Positions 35,171 through 43,627 of a DNA stretch of 64,000 bases are shown here, in pieces (position 1 is the stretch's first letter; the number at the start of each line of letters is the position of its first letter). Location of the stretch: assembly GCF_003351345.1 (NCBI RefSeq), contig NZ_QQTO01000034.1, positions 62,001 to 126,000 of the forward strand, read 5' to 3'. The notes beneath the pieces were generated by a model. It saw only the letters and a list, made by a program, of their open reading frames with translations. It was not told the DNA's origin and searched no databases. The translations under genes and the position numbers were made by a program. Origin of the DNA: Allobosea caraganae. GTDB lineage: Bacteria > Pseudomonadota > Alphaproteobacteria > Rhizobiales > Beijerinckiaceae.

Positions 35171-35653
35171 TTACGCTCCAAACAGTCGGCGATCCCAAAA
35201 CACTGGTTCGTGCAGGCTGGCCTGGATGAGGCGGAATTCGGGATGCACCGGGTTGATCAGGATGTTTCGGTCAAGGCGCGCAACGACGCTCGGGACGATC
35301 AGGATCGCGCTGCGCTTCTCTCGCCACCAGATTTCACCGTGGTCCTTGCTGACCGTGGCAGGCATCAAATCCCAGCCGGGCAGCGCCGGTGGGACGAAGA
35401 CCTCGTAGCTGACGCCCCGCGGGATGACGATCTCGACAAAGTGCTGGTTCGGAGGCAGCCGGCCGCTGCCATGCACGAGCTTCTCGAGCAACGCCGTCGA
35501 GTAGTGCTCGCTCGTGTAGATCAAGGGGCTGCCGGGCGTATTCCACCGGCCCGGAGCGATGGTCGAGCCGGTGGCGTCGAAGATCGGATAAGTGCCGTTC
35601 GGATCCCCGATCCGATAGCCCGTCAGGGTGCGGTCGAGGAACTGCGCCGTCAC
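35171..35653 (-). CDS. RES-domain toxin (NAD+-degrading type)
   Basis: 160 aa. RES-family toxins (MbcT/ParT group) bind and degrade NAD+ or ADP-ribosylate a target. The named residues are visible: Arg in APGRWNTPGSP, Glu in ALLEKLVHGSG, and the distal Ser block VPSVVARLDRNILINPVHPEF. Begins YRIGDPNGTYPIFDATG. Its start overlaps the antitoxin stop by 4 bp (ATGA), the usual antitoxin-first order. Full length, so apparently intact. Confidence 0.9.
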   Translation of the reverse strand: MTAQFLDRTLTGYRIGDPNGTYPIFDATGSTIAPGRWNTPGSPLIYTSEHYSTALLEKLVHGSGRLPPNQHFVEIVIPRGVSYEVFVPPALPGWDLMPATVSKDHGEIWWREKRSAILIVPSVVARLDRNILINPVHPEFRLIQASLHEPVFWDRRLFGA

Positions 35654-36081
35654 GCGGCTGTGCCGTACTTCAGGCGTCCGAGAATATCGAGCACCAACTC
35701 GGCGCCGATCTCGTTCTGGATGACGATATCGATCGGCCGCTTGTCCTCCAGCATCGCATGCGGTCGGAACAAGAAATCGCGGGCGTCCTCATCCGTTTGC
35801 CAGACATCCCGCGCGAGGCTCCAGGCCCGCGCGACGCGCGCCAGCCGGATACCCTCGTCTGCCGACAGCCGATGCGCAGTCTTGCGCCGCTCATAGGTCG
35901 CCTTGGGCACGAACCGGTATTTGAACTGGGCATCGTCTGGAGCCAGCAGGCGGGCCAGCCGGTCGAGGGCGCCGGTCGGCAATCCATCCTCGATACGCGA
36001 GATCAGCCCGAAGGGCGTTGCTGCGGCAGGCCCTTTAACCGGCAGGCCGAGCACGTCAGCGATGGCGGCAAAGGTGAGCAT
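35650..36081 (-). CDS. Xre/MbcA/ParS-type antitoxin
   Basis: 143 aa from the ATG at 36081 (SD GGAGAC); a longer frame to 36138 has no SD. N-terminal helical DNA-binding part; the C-terminal toxin-binding (DUF2384) domain reads FLFRPHAMLEDKRPIDIVIQ followed by NEIGAELVLDILGRLKYG, matching the MbcA/ParS pattern in which the extreme C-terminus plugs the toxin active site. RRKTAHRLSADEGIRLARVA is also characteristic. Forms a complex with the RES protein encoded downstream and probably represses the pair. Confidence 0.9.
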   Translation of the reverse strand: MLTFAAIADVLGLPVKGPAAATPFGLISRIEDGLPTGALDRLARLLAPDDAQFKYRFVPKATYERRKTAHRLSADEGIRLARVARAWSLARDVWQTDEDARDFLFRPHAMLEDKRPIDIVIQNEIGAELVLDILGRLKYGTAA

Positions 36082-36100
36082 CGATAAGTCTCCAATCCAC

Positions 36101-36122
36101 GTGAGGCGATAAATAGTCTCAC
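36101..36122 (-). promoter_or_regulatory. Inverted repeat in the antitoxin promoter
   Basis: GTGAG (36101-36105) and CTCAC (36118-36122) flank GCGATAAATAGT; on the coding strand this reads GTGAGACTATTTATCGCCTCAC with TATTTAT as a possible -10. It starts 20 bp before the antitoxin ATG. An operator overlapping the -10 box is the usual way Xre-type antitoxins repress their own operon. Confidence 0.5.
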
Positions 36123-36147
36123 ATGGATCGTGGCGCAAGGGCCAGTC

Positions 36148-36750
36148 TCAGCGCGTTCTCGCCAGCCAGATCGTACGCCCGCCGCAGCCTGGGTCTTCCA
36201 CGACATGCGATACGACCGCGAAGCCGCTCCGATCGAGCAGCTCGCGATATTCCTGCGGATCGAGGCTGCCATGGTAGAGCGGCTCGCCTTCGAACGAGCC
36301 GATCGCCTCGCCATGTGAGGGGCCGCTGGTGAACATCAGAGCGGCGCCCGGCGCGGCATGCGCCGCGAAGACGGCAAACATGCCGCGCTGATCCTCCGGC
36401 GTCAGGTGGAAGAAGCTGTCCCAGGCGAGCAGCCCGCCGAAGCGGCGGCCAAGCGCCAGGCTGCGCATGTCGGCGACGAGCCAGTCCTGCTCCGGAAAGC
36501 GCTGCGTGCACAGGCCGATCAGCGGTGGCGAGGCATCGATGCCGGTGACCGCACGGCCCGCCTCGATGAAGTGGCGCGCGATCGGCTCGCCCGAGCCGCA
36601 GCCGATGTCGAGGATCGCGGAATCAGTCGGCAGGAGTGATTTGAAGCGCTCAAGCCAGGGCCGCTCGAACAGCGATTTCCCGCGCGCGCCGTCGAAGGCC
36701 AGCGCATGCCGCTGGTAGATCCCGACGATACGCCCGGCATGGTCCGACAT
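36148..36750 (-). CDS. SAM-dependent class I methyltransferase
   Basis: 200 aa from the ATG at 36750 (GAGG ~7 bp upstream); a TTG at 36762 is the only earlier start. SAM-binding motif I ILDIGCGSGEPIARHFIEAG, motif post I VTGIDASPPLIGLC, and DMRSLALGRRFGGLLAWDSF for motif II. A Methyltransf_25-like fold with no visible clue to substrate. It reads in the same direction as the toxin-antitoxin pair but ends 25 bp upstream of the antitoxin inverted repeat and is probably independent. Confidence 0.88.
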   Translation of the reverse strand: MSDHAGRIVGIYQRHALAFDGARGKSLFERPWLERFKSLLPTDSAILDIGCGSGEPIARHFIEAGRAVTGIDASPPLIGLCTQRFPEQDWLVADMRSLALGRRFGGLLAWDSFFHLTPEDQRGMFAVFAAHAAPGAALMFTSGPSHGEAIGSFEGEPLYHGSLDPQEYRELLDRSGFAVVSHVVEDPGCGGRTIWLARTR

Positions 36751-36843
36751 TGTCTGCCTCAAAGATCCTCACCGGGAATCGCTAGCCGCGACCTTGCCAG
36801 CTTTCGGGTGGTGACGGCACCTTGCGACTTCTAGATTCGTGTC

Positions 36844-37854
36844 ATGACTGATGACACGAGGTTCACCACCATGATGGCTCAAGCGTCCATGAAAACGGCC
36901 ATGACCCCGACCCGCTTCTCCAACGCCGTGCTGGCGCGCGCCGCGCAATCCATGCCGGCCGAGGCGGATTTCCCGGTCGCGGCGCCCGGCTCCGACTACG
37001 ACACTGTCAGGCGCATCCTGGCCTACATCACCCATAACTGGCGGGAGCAGCCGACGATCGAGGCCATCGCCGATGCCGCCGGCGCGACGCCGACCGACGT
37101 GCACCACCTGTTCCGGCGCTGGTGCGGCCTGACCCCAAAGGCCTTCCTGCAGGCGATCACGCTCGACAATGCCAAGGGCCTGCTCGCCTCCTCGGCCAGC
37201 ATTTTGGACACCAGCTACGAGGTCGGCCTCTCCGGCCCCGGCCGGCTGCACGATCTCTTCGTCACGCATGAGGCGATGTCGCCGGGCGAGTGGAAGACCG
37301 GCGGCGAGGGCTTGAGGCTCTCCTACGGCTTCCATGAATCGCCCTTCGGCGAGGCGCTGATCGTGGTCACCGACCGCGGCCTCGCCGGCTTGGGCTGGGT
37401 CTCGACCAGCGTCGACGGCGGCAAGGTCGTCGGCGGCCGGGCCGAGGCGCTGGCCGACATGATGCGGCGCTGGCCGCATGCCGATTACCGCTTCGACCCG
37501 GCCTCGACCCGCGCTTACGCCGGCCGCATCTTCGATCCCAACGCCTGGGCCTCGGAGACGCCGCTGCGGGTCGTGCTGATCGGCACCGATTTCGAGGTGC
37601 GGGTCTGGGAGACGCTGCTCCGAATCCCGGTCGGCTGCGCCACCACCTATGGCGAGGTCGCCAGCCATATCGGCAAGCCGACGGCGGCGCGCGCGGTCGG
37701 CGCCGCCGTGGGCAAGAACCCGATCTCCTTCGTGGTCCCCTGCCATCGCGTCATCGGCAAGTCCGGCGCCTTGACCGGCTACCATTGGGGCCTGACGCGC
37801 AAGCGCGCCATTCTGGGCTGGGAAGCCGGCCAGACCGCGGGCGAGGCGGCTTGA
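36844..37854 (+). CDS. AraC-type HTH / O6-methylguanine-DNA methyltransferase fusion (Ada-like)
   Basis: 336 aa. The N-terminal ~30-130 is an AraC helix-turn-helix (RILAYITHNWREQPTIEAIA; DVHHLFRRWCGLTPKAFLQA). The C-terminal half is the suicidal alkyltransferase: VWETLLRIPVGCATTYGEVA, NPISFVVPCHRVIGKSGALT with the acceptor Cys in PCHR, and GYHWGLTRKRAILGWE. The N-terminal zinc/phosphotriester-repair domain of true E. coli Ada is missing, so induction through methylphosphotriesters cannot occur in that way. Likely both repairs O6-methylguanine and regulates transcription. The SD is weak; a palindromic repeat follows the stop by 6 bp. Confidence 0.92.
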   Translation: MTDDTRFTTMMAQASMKTAMTPTRFSNAVLARAAQSMPAEADFPVAAPGSDYDTVRRILAYITHNWREQPTIEAIADAAGATPTDVHHLFRRWCGLTPKAFLQAITLDNAKGLLASSASILDTSYEVGLSGPGRLHDLFVTHEAMSPGEWKTGGEGLRLSYGFHESPFGEALIVVTDRGLAGLGWVSTSVDGGKVVGGRAEALADMMRRWPHADYRFDPASTRAYAGRIFDPNAWASETPLRVVLIGTDFEVRVWETLLRIPVGCATTYGEVASHIGKPTAARAVGAAVGKNPISFVVPCHRVIGKSGALTGYHWGLTRKRAILGWEAGQTAGEAA

Positions 37855-37860
37855 ACCACT

Positions 37861-37949
37861 CCGTCATTGCGATCACAGCGAAGCAACCCAGGGGGACGTA
37901 GAGCGCAATCCCCCTGGGTTGCTTCGTCGCTGCGCTCCTCGCAATGACG
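37861..37949. repeat. Dispersed palindrome, family A, copy 3 (diverged)
   Basis: Arms start CCGTCATTGCGATCACAGCG and end GCGCTCCTCGCAATGACG, with several unpaired bases compared with copies 1 and 2. It exactly fills the space between two convergent stop codons (37854 and 37950). Confidence 0.85.
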
Positions 37950-39461
37950 CTATTGAAGCCGCCGCAGCGGATTGCTCGCGGCGAGCAGGATGCCGATCGC
38001 GGTGAAGGCCGCGATCGTGCCGAAGGCGACCTGGAAGGCGTTGGCGATGGCATTGCGCAGCACGACGCGCTCGAACTCGAGCAGCGTCTCGAACGCGGCC
38101 GGGCCGTGCTCGACGATCCGGGTGAAGTGCTCGGCGGTCTTGACGTCGGTCGCCGCCAGCACGGCGAAGAGCACCGCGCCGACGATCGCGGTGCCGAGCG
38201 CCGAGCCCATCGTCCGGAAGAGCTGGACCGAGGCCGCGGCGGCGCCGATCGAGTCAGGCTGCACCGAGGATTGCACGGTGAGCTGCACGATCGCCATCAC
38301 CGTTCCCATGAACAGCGTGATCAGCCCGAGCAGCAGGCTGAGCTCGACCAGGCTGAGCCAGCGCGCCGTGATCGTCAGGGCGATCAGCGACGACGTCGTC
38401 AGGATCAGGCCGATGGTCGGGAAGATGGCGACGCGCCCGGTCGCCGAGACCAGCTTGCCGGTCAGCATCGAGCCGAGGCCGACGCAGGCGGTCAGCGGCA
38501 GCAGCAAAAGCCCCGTCTCGGCCGGGGTCGTGCCCCGCGCCACGACGAAATAGATCGGCAGGTAGGTCACCAGCGAGACCAGGGCCGCGCCGTGGAAGAT
38601 CGCCAGCGTGTTCGCCCGCCAGATCGCGGGATGGCGCAGCAGCTTGACCGGGATCAGCGGCTGCTCCGTGCGGCTCTCATGCCGGATCAGCAGCGCCAGC
38701 AGCGCAAACCAGGCCGTGCCGCCAAGGCCGACCAGCCAGAGCGGCACCGCAAAGCCCATATGCTGCAGCTGCGACAGCGCCAGCAGCAGCGAGACGACCA
38801 GCGTCACGAACAGCGCAAGCCCGGCGAAGTCGAAGCGGAACTTGGTCTCGCGCGTGATCTTGCGCGACGGCAGGCGCCGCACCAGCAGCGTGGCAAGCAG
38901 GGCCAGCGGCAGGTTGATCAGGAAGACGGAGCGCCAGCCGAAGGCGTGGGTCAGGAGGCCGCCGGCGACCGGGCCGAACATGTTCGACGACACCACGATC
39001 GTCGCCATGTAGCCTTGGTAGCGCGGCCGCTCGCGTGGGGGCACGATCTCGCCGATGAAGGCCTGCGAGGTCGTCATCAGCCCGCCGCCGCCGAGCCCCT
39101 GCAGCATGCGGCAGAGGACCAGCATCAGCATGCTGTTGGCGAGGGCGCAGAGCACCGAGGCGGTAGCGAAGACGGCGAGCGCGATGAACATCATCCGCCG
39201 CCGCCCGAAGGCGTCGCCGAGCCGGCCGTAGATCGGCGCCGCGATCGTCGCCGCCACGAGATAGCCGACCACGACCCAGGAGACGTTCTCGACATCGCCG
39301 AGCGTCGCCGCCATCGAGGGCAGGGCGGCTGCGACGATCGTTTGGTCGACGATGGCCAGGAACATCGGCAGCGCGATCGAGGAGAACAGCGCCCGGAAAG
39401 TGATGCCGGCCGGGGCCCTTGCCTCTTCGCGCTCAGCGAGATCGATCGAACCGACGCTCAT
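37950..39461 (-). CDS. DHA2-type MFS efflux transporter (14 helices)
   Basis: 503 aa. Proton-driven drug/solute exporter in the inner membrane. The N-terminus reads LPMFLAIVDQTIVAAALPSM, characteristic of EmrB/QacA proteins; the cytoplasmic loop after helix 2 is YGRLGDAFGRRRM (motif A) and helix 4 carries RMLQGLGGGGLMTTSQAFIG. About 14 hydrophobic segments follow. No HlyD-type partner (EmrA) is adjacent, so it works as a single-component pump. It starts 38 bp after the SDR gene on the same strand. Confidence 0.92.
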   Translation of the reverse strand: MSVGSIDLAEREEARAPAGITFRALFSSIALPMFLAIVDQTIVAAALPSMAATLGDVENVSWVVVGYLVAATIAAPIYGRLGDAFGRRRMMFIALAVFATASVLCALANSMLMLVLCRMLQGLGGGGLMTTSQAFIGEIVPPRERPRYQGYMATIVVSSNMFGPVAGGLLTHAFGWRSVFLINLPLALLATLLVRRLPSRKITRETKFRFDFAGLALFVTLVVSLLLALSQLQHMGFAVPLWLVGLGGTAWFALLALLIRHESRTEQPLIPVKLLRHPAIWRANTLAIFHGAALVSLVTYLPIYFVVARGTTPAETGLLLLPLTACVGLGSMLTGKLVSATGRVAIFPTIGLILTTSSLIALTITARWLSLVELSLLLGLITLFMGTVMAIVQLTVQSSVQPDSIGAAAASVQLFRTMGSALGTAIVGAVLFAVLAATDVKTAEHFTRIVEHGPAAFETLLEFERVVLRNAIANAFQVAFGTIAAFTAIGILLAASNPLRRLQ

Positions 39462-39499
39462 TGTTCTTCTTCTTTCACCTGCCGGCTTTAAATCGTGTC

Positions 39500-40276
39500 C
39501 TAAAGCGAGGGCTTGCGCTGGCCACCATCGACCGGGATATCCGCGGCGTTGATCCAGGTCGAGCGCGGCGATGCGAGGAAAACAGCCACGTTGGCGATCT
39601 CCTCCGGCGAACCGAGCCGGCCCCAGGGAAATTCCGCGGTTTCGAAAGCTGCCATCACATCCGGCATCTCGGCCTTGCGCCTGGCCCAGCCGCCGCCTTC
39701 GAACAGGATCGAGCCGGGGGAGAGCGCGTTGACCCGGATATGCTTCGGTCCGAGCTCCCAGGCAAGACTGCGCGCTGCATGGATGAGTCCCGCTTTTGCC
39801 GCAGCGTAGGGCGCACCGGCGGTCATCGGGTTGCGGCCGGAGATCGAGGCGATGAACACGGCCGAGCCCTGTTCGCTCTTCTCCAGATACGGCACGGCGG
39901 CGCGCAAGAGCGCGACGGAATGGCCGACATTGAGCTGGAACGTGCCGAGCCAGGCGGCGTCGTCGGCCTCGGCGAAGCTCCGCGCCCCGACCACGCCGCC
40001 GGCATTGGCGATGACGACGTCGAGCCGACCGAACGCCTTTAGCGCGGCCTCGACGATGGCTGCGCCCGCGCTCGGTTCGGTGACGTCAATGGCGAGCGTC
40101 GCGACCTTGGCGCCCACCGCGACCAGATCGGCGGCGGCGCGCTGCAAGCCCTCCTCGCCGCGCGCGGCCAGCAGCAGCTCGCAGCCCTCAGCCGCCAGCG
40201 CCTTGGCGCAGGCGAGGCCGATGCCGCGGCTGCCGCCGGTCACGATCGCGACCTTGCCCTTCAGTCCGAGTTCCAA
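39500..40276 (-). CDS. Short-chain dehydrogenase/reductase
   Basis: 258 aa. NAD(P)-dependent oxidoreductase: cofactor loop TGGSRGIGLACAKALAAEG, NAG motif VVIANAGGVVGARS, catalytic Ser (ASISGRNP), YAAAK (Tyr/Lys, PYAAAKAGLIHAARSL), and the C-terminal DIPVDGGQRKPSL. Resembles 3-oxoacyl-ACP reductase-like SDRs, but context gives no pathway. Upstream of and probably co-transcribed with the MFS exporter. Confidence 0.9.
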   Translation of the reverse strand: MELGLKGKVAIVTGGSRGIGLACAKALAAEGCELLLAARGEEGLQRAAADLVAVGAKVATLAIDVTEPSAGAAIVEAALKAFGRLDVVIANAGGVVGARSFAEADDAAWLGTFQLNVGHSVALLRAAVPYLEKSEQGSAVFIASISGRNPMTAGAPYAAAKAGLIHAARSLAWELGPKHIRVNALSPGSILFEGGGWARRKAEMPDVMAAFETAEFPWGRLGSPEEIANVAVFLASPRSTWINAADIPVDGGQRKPSL

Positions 40277-40306
40277 GTCAAACCCTCCGCCTTGAACCCA
40301 CCCTCG

Positions 40307-40415
40307 CCGTCATCCCGGACAAGCCGCGAAGCGGCGCCGCTCCGGGATCCATCGTAAAGCGCCGGAGCCCTATGATGGATCCCGGAGCTCCGCTTCGCTG
40401 CGTCCGGGATGACGG
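40307..40415. repeat. Dispersed palindrome, family C, copy 1
   Basis: Begins CCGTCATCCCGGACAAGCCG and ends CTGCGTCCGGGATGACGG, with an inner pair GGATCCATC/GATGGATCC. A second copy is at 58520-58626. It fills the gap between the SDR start and the acetamidase stop. Confidence 0.88.
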
Positions 40416-40440
40416 CGTTGTGGTTCCGTGAAACAGCATC

Positions 40441-41385
40441 TCAGGCGCCATGGACCGCCGACTTGGCGATCATGCAATGGATGCCCTTCGAGACGTTCAC
40501 CGCCTGCGTCACCCGCAGGTCGGCCGCCAGCGAACACAGCGTGTAGGCGTCCTCGCGCGACAGGCCGCGCTTCTCGCCGAGCAGCACGATCATGTCGCGC
40601 AGAGCCATCACCGCGCATTGGTCGAGCGAGGGGTCCATGCCCATGGTGATGTAGTGCGTCGGCGTCTCCGCCCGCGGATAGGTCAGGCCGAGCCCCTTGT
40701 GCAGCGAGAAGGCAAAGCGCCCTTTGAGAGCGGTCTCGATCGCGGTGACGCAGACCTCGCCATCGCCCTGCACGCCGTGGCCGTCGCCGCAGGAGAACAG
40801 CGCGCCCTCGGTGAACACCGGCAGGAACAGCGAGGCGCCGGGCACCAGCTCCTTGTTGTCGAGATTGCCGCCCATGCTGCGCGGCACGATCGAGGTGATG
40901 CGGCCCCAGCCGGGTATCGGCGCCACGCCCATCACGCCGAAGAAGGGCTTCAGCGGCAGGTCGACGCCCCAGGGCATGGTGCCGACCATCTTTTCACGGT
41001 CGAGCGGGATGTGCAGCAGCCGCATCTCGTCGAAATCGGTCGGCAGAGCGCCGGAGAGCGGGCGGATGAGGTTATAGCCCCAGTTCTGGCGCAGCGCGAT
41101 GTCGAGGATCTTGACCTCCAGCACATCGCCCGGCACCGCGCCCTCGATCGCGATCGGCCCGGTCAGGATATGGCCGGGGATGGTGCGCTCGCATTTGGCA
41201 TGGACCTCGTGCAGCTCCGGCGGAATCTCGAAGCGCGGGTCGGTCGGGATCGCCTCGGGCGCGCCGCTCAGCGTCTCCACCGTGACCTCGTCGCCGCTCT
41301 TGATCACCAGCGCGGGCTTCAGCTTCGCGTCGAAATAGCCCCAGTGGCAGGTCTCGGGGCTCGACTTCAGATAGTGATGGGCCAT
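40441..41385 (-). CDS. Acetamidase/formamidase family protein
   Basis: 314 aa from the ATG at 41385; the frame is open to 41430 and neither start has a good SD. Hydrolyses a simple amide to ammonia and a carboxylate. Signature blocks of the FmdA/AmdA family: PETCHWGYFD, ERTIPGHILTGPIAIEGAVP, GDVLEVKILDI, FFGVMGVAP, NLDNKELVPGASLFLPVFTE, and CGDGHGVQGDGEVCVTAIET, the last containing the GDxHxxQGdGE metal/active site. It lies 159 bp after the amidase gene and ends the minus-strand operon that starts at 43174. Confidence 0.92.
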   Translation of the reverse strand: MAHHYLKSSPETCHWGYFDAKLKPALVIKSGDEVTVETLSGAPEAIPTDPRFEIPPELHEVHAKCERTIPGHILTGPIAIEGAVPGDVLEVKILDIALRQNWGYNLIRPLSGALPTDFDEMRLLHIPLDREKMVGTMPWGVDLPLKPFFGVMGVAPIPGWGRITSIVPRSMGGNLDNKELVPGASLFLPVFTEGALFSCGDGHGVQGDGEVCVTAIETALKGRFAFSLHKGLGLTYPRAETPTHYITMGMDPSLDQCAVMALRDMIVLLGEKRGLSREDAYTLCSLAADLRVTQAVNVSKGIHCMIAKSAVHGA

Positions 41386-41544
41386 GGTCGATCCGCTGGG
41401 CTCAGGAGGAGGGGGCGCGACGCTTGCCATGCCGGCGAGCCGCGTCGGGAGAAGGGATGAGAAAAACTAGCCGAGCGCGAGCGCGCCCGGCAGGGAGGTG
41501 AAGGCGGATCGCGCCTGCGATCCGCGTATGCAATCGCGTTCTCC

Positions 41545-42960
41545 TCAGGCCGCCTGCGCCATTTCGAGCGCGGGCCGCCTGGTCTGGATCTGCGCCGCCG
41601 CCTCGAAGGCCGCGCCGATGCGCAGGATGGTCGGCTCGTCGAAGGCCCTGCCGGCGATCTGCATCGAAAGCGGCAGCCCGGAGGCCGAGAAGCCGGTCGG
41701 GATCGACATGGCCGGATTGCCGGTGACGTTGAATGGCATCGTGTGGATCGGCCAGTTCACGGGCATGCCGACCGGCATGTCGGCGAAGCGCGGCGCCGGC
41801 GCGAGCGAGGACGCGGTGATGATCGCGTCATAGGTCTTGAGCTTGGCGTTGACCGCCTGCGCCAGCTCGCGCCGCAGCCGCATCGCCTGGGTCAGGTCGG
41901 CGGCGGTGACGAAGGCGCCGAGCGTCATGCGCATATAGGTCAGGAAGCCGAAGTCGAGCGGCTGCGTCTGGTAGTCCTGCTCGTGGATGGCGAAGGCCTC
42001 CGAGAACATGATCACCCGCCCGCAGGCGTTGAACAGGTCGTATTCCGGCAGCTCGATCGTCTCGACCTCGGCGCCGAGCTTGGCCAGCACCTGCACCGCG
42101 TCGTCGATCGCGCCGACCGTCTCCGCCGAGACGCCCTCGGCCTGCTCGTACCAATGCCGCGGGATGCCGATCTTCATCCCCTCGACGCCCTTGCCGAGCC
42201 CGCCCAGATAATCCGGCTTCGGCACGTCGGCGCTGCCGGGGTCGAGCGGGTCGTAGGAGGTGATCGTATCCATCGCGATGGCGCAGTCCTCGACCGTCCA
42301 GGCCAATGGCCCGGCATGGTCGAGCGTATAGGAGAGCGGGAAGATGCCGCGGCGCGAGAGCAGGCCATAGGTCGGCTTCAGGCCGACCGTGCCGCAATAG
42401 GCGGCCGGGCCGCGGATCGAGCCGCCGGTGTCGGAGCCCATCGCCATGCGCATGAAGCCCGCCGCCACGGCGGCACCCGAACCCGAGGACGAACCGCCCG
42501 GGATATGCTCGGGGTTCCAGGGATTGCGCGCCGGCGGGAAGGGCAGGTCGAAGCTCGGCCCGCCCAGGGCGAATTCGTGGGTCGCGAGCTTGCCTAGCAT
42601 CACGCCGCCCTGCGCCTTGAAGGCTTGCTCGACGACGCAATCCTCCTCCGGCACCACGTCGACGCGCAGCTTGGAATGGCAGGTCGAGGGAATGCCGGCA
42701 GTGTCGTAGATGTCCTTGAGCCCGTAGGGGATGCCCTGCATCGGGCCCTTGTCGATGCCCTTGGCGAAGTCGGCATCGGCCGTCTCGGCGTCGCTCAGCG
42801 CCCGCTCGGTCGTCACCAGGATGAAGCTGTTGATCGCGCCGTCGAGCGCCGCGATGCGGTCGAGCGCATGCGTGGTCAGCTCCATCGAGGTGACCTTGCC
42901 CTCGCGCAGCAGCTTGCCGGCTTCGGAGATGGAATAGTCGTGCAGCGGCTTGCCGGTCAT
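41545..42960 (-). CDS. Amidase-signature hydrolase 1 (AtzE/GatA-like)
   Basis: 471 aa. Hydrolyses a C-N amide bond. The Ser-cisSer-Lys triad is present with family spacing: Lys82 (GLKDIYDT), Ser157 (GGSSSGSG) and Ser181 (DTGGSIRGP). HEFALGGPSFDL and PTYGLLSRRGIFPLS complete the signature. It begins 1 bp after the stop of a 70-aa GatC/AtzG-like gene and is followed by the acetamidase. It shares the highest similarity, by eye, with amidase 3 at 50156 (FALGGPSFDL versus FAIGGPSFDL). Substrate unknown. Confidence 0.93.
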   Translation of the reverse strand: MTGKPLHDYSISEAGKLLREGKVTSMELTTHALDRIAALDGAINSFILVTTERALSDAETADADFAKGIDKGPMQGIPYGLKDIYDTAGIPSTCHSKLRVDVVPEEDCVVEQAFKAQGGVMLGKLATHEFALGGPSFDLPFPPARNPWNPEHIPGGSSSGSGAAVAAGFMRMAMGSDTGGSIRGPAAYCGTVGLKPTYGLLSRRGIFPLSYTLDHAGPLAWTVEDCAIAMDTITSYDPLDPGSADVPKPDYLGGLGKGVEGMKIGIPRHWYEQAEGVSAETVGAIDDAVQVLAKLGAEVETIELPEYDLFNACGRVIMFSEAFAIHEQDYQTQPLDFGFLTYMRMTLGAFVTAADLTQAMRLRRELAQAVNAKLKTYDAIITASSLAPAPRFADMPVGMPVNWPIHTMPFNVTGNPAMSIPTGFSASGLPLSMQIAGRAFDEPTILRIGAAFEAAAQIQTRRPALEMAQAA

Positions 42961-42961
42961 G

Positions 42962-43174
42962 TCAGACGCTCCGGGTGATGGTGGCGATCGAATAGGTGCC
43001 GGCCGGCTCGGCCGCGGCGGTGCGCGGCTGGCGCAGCAAGGCGAGCATCTTGCGCAGGTCCTTGAAGCCCAGGAACAGGGTCGCCTTGCGCTCGCCGGGG
43101 ATGTCGAGGCCGGCGCGTGCGGCGAAGACCTCGAATTCCTGCATCAGCGCGGTGTCGTCAGGCATTGTCGCCAT
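42962..43174 (-). CDS. Small GatC/AtzG-like partner of amidase 1
   Basis: 70 aa from the ATG at 43174 (SD GAGGAG a little distant). Sequence MATMPDDTALMQEFEVFAAR ... DLRKMLALLRQPR ... AAAEPAGTYS. The pattern of two helices followed by an EPA-containing C-terminal tail is that of AtzG (DUF4089), which wraps round the amidase AtzE much as GatC does with GatA. Direct abutment (1 bp) with the amidase gene indicates coupled translation. A TGGATACAATT-type site lies 34 bp upstream. Confidence 0.75.
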   Translation of the reverse strand: MATMPDDTALMQEFEVFAARAGLDIPGERKATLFLGFKDLRKMLALLRQPRTAAAEPAGTYSIATITRSV

Positions 43175-43207
43175 GGCCTCTACTCCTCGAATAGGTCGGA
43201 ACGGCTG

Positions 43208-43218
43208 AATTGTATCCA
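43208..43218. promoter_or_regulatory. AATTGTATCCA operator-like site upstream of amidase-1 operon
   Basis: Exact inverse of the TGGATACAATT boxes at 49813 and 49886. It lies 34 bp upstream of the first start codon, where it would overlap a promoter. The rest of 43175-43627 (453 bp) is non-coding as far as I can see, somewhat AT-richer than the genes, and holds one further related site. Confidence 0.6.
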
Positions 43219-43551
43219 ATGAAGCCCGTCGCACAATCAATGCGCACTGTGAAATTCTGTGCAATGCCGTTTGGGGATTGAGGCAACAATCGCCGCGTAG
43301 CGCGTGTCGTGATGATCATAGTCCAGATATTTCAATGAGATAATGACTTTGCATACGATTGAAGCAGGGTCGGCCAGCGATTGTGTAACTTTTTTGCAGT
43401 GGGCTCAGCGGGACGTCAAAGCCGTGATCACCTTGATGCGGAGCGAGTCGACTCGGCCCCAAGAGATCGCGGGCGCCATCAATTTCAAGTGGATTTTCCC
43501 AGAAATATCGTGCCAAGGCTCAATTTGCTCGTTTTCTCGGCCGGCTTACGG

Positions 43552-43565
43552 AATTGCGTACAATT
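43552..43565. promoter_or_regulatory. AATTGCGTACAATT site upstream of hydrolase 1
   Basis: AATTG and CAATT arms around CGTA, 62 bp before the ATG at 43628. It shares the TACAATT half with the island consensus TGGATACAATT. Likely the operator for the plus-strand hydrolase/exporter pair. Confidence 0.5.
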
Positions 43566-43627
43566 CAAGGCCCATGGCACGAAGGCTGCATTGCCCCGGC
43601 GTTTTCCAGCCATGCCGGGAGGATCGC

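Noticed and set aside
43343..43627. 95-codon N-terminal extension of cysteine hydrolase 1
   Set aside because: It would cover the operator-like region and has no SD; the paralogue at 52664 starts at the corresponding MHK-EIP position.
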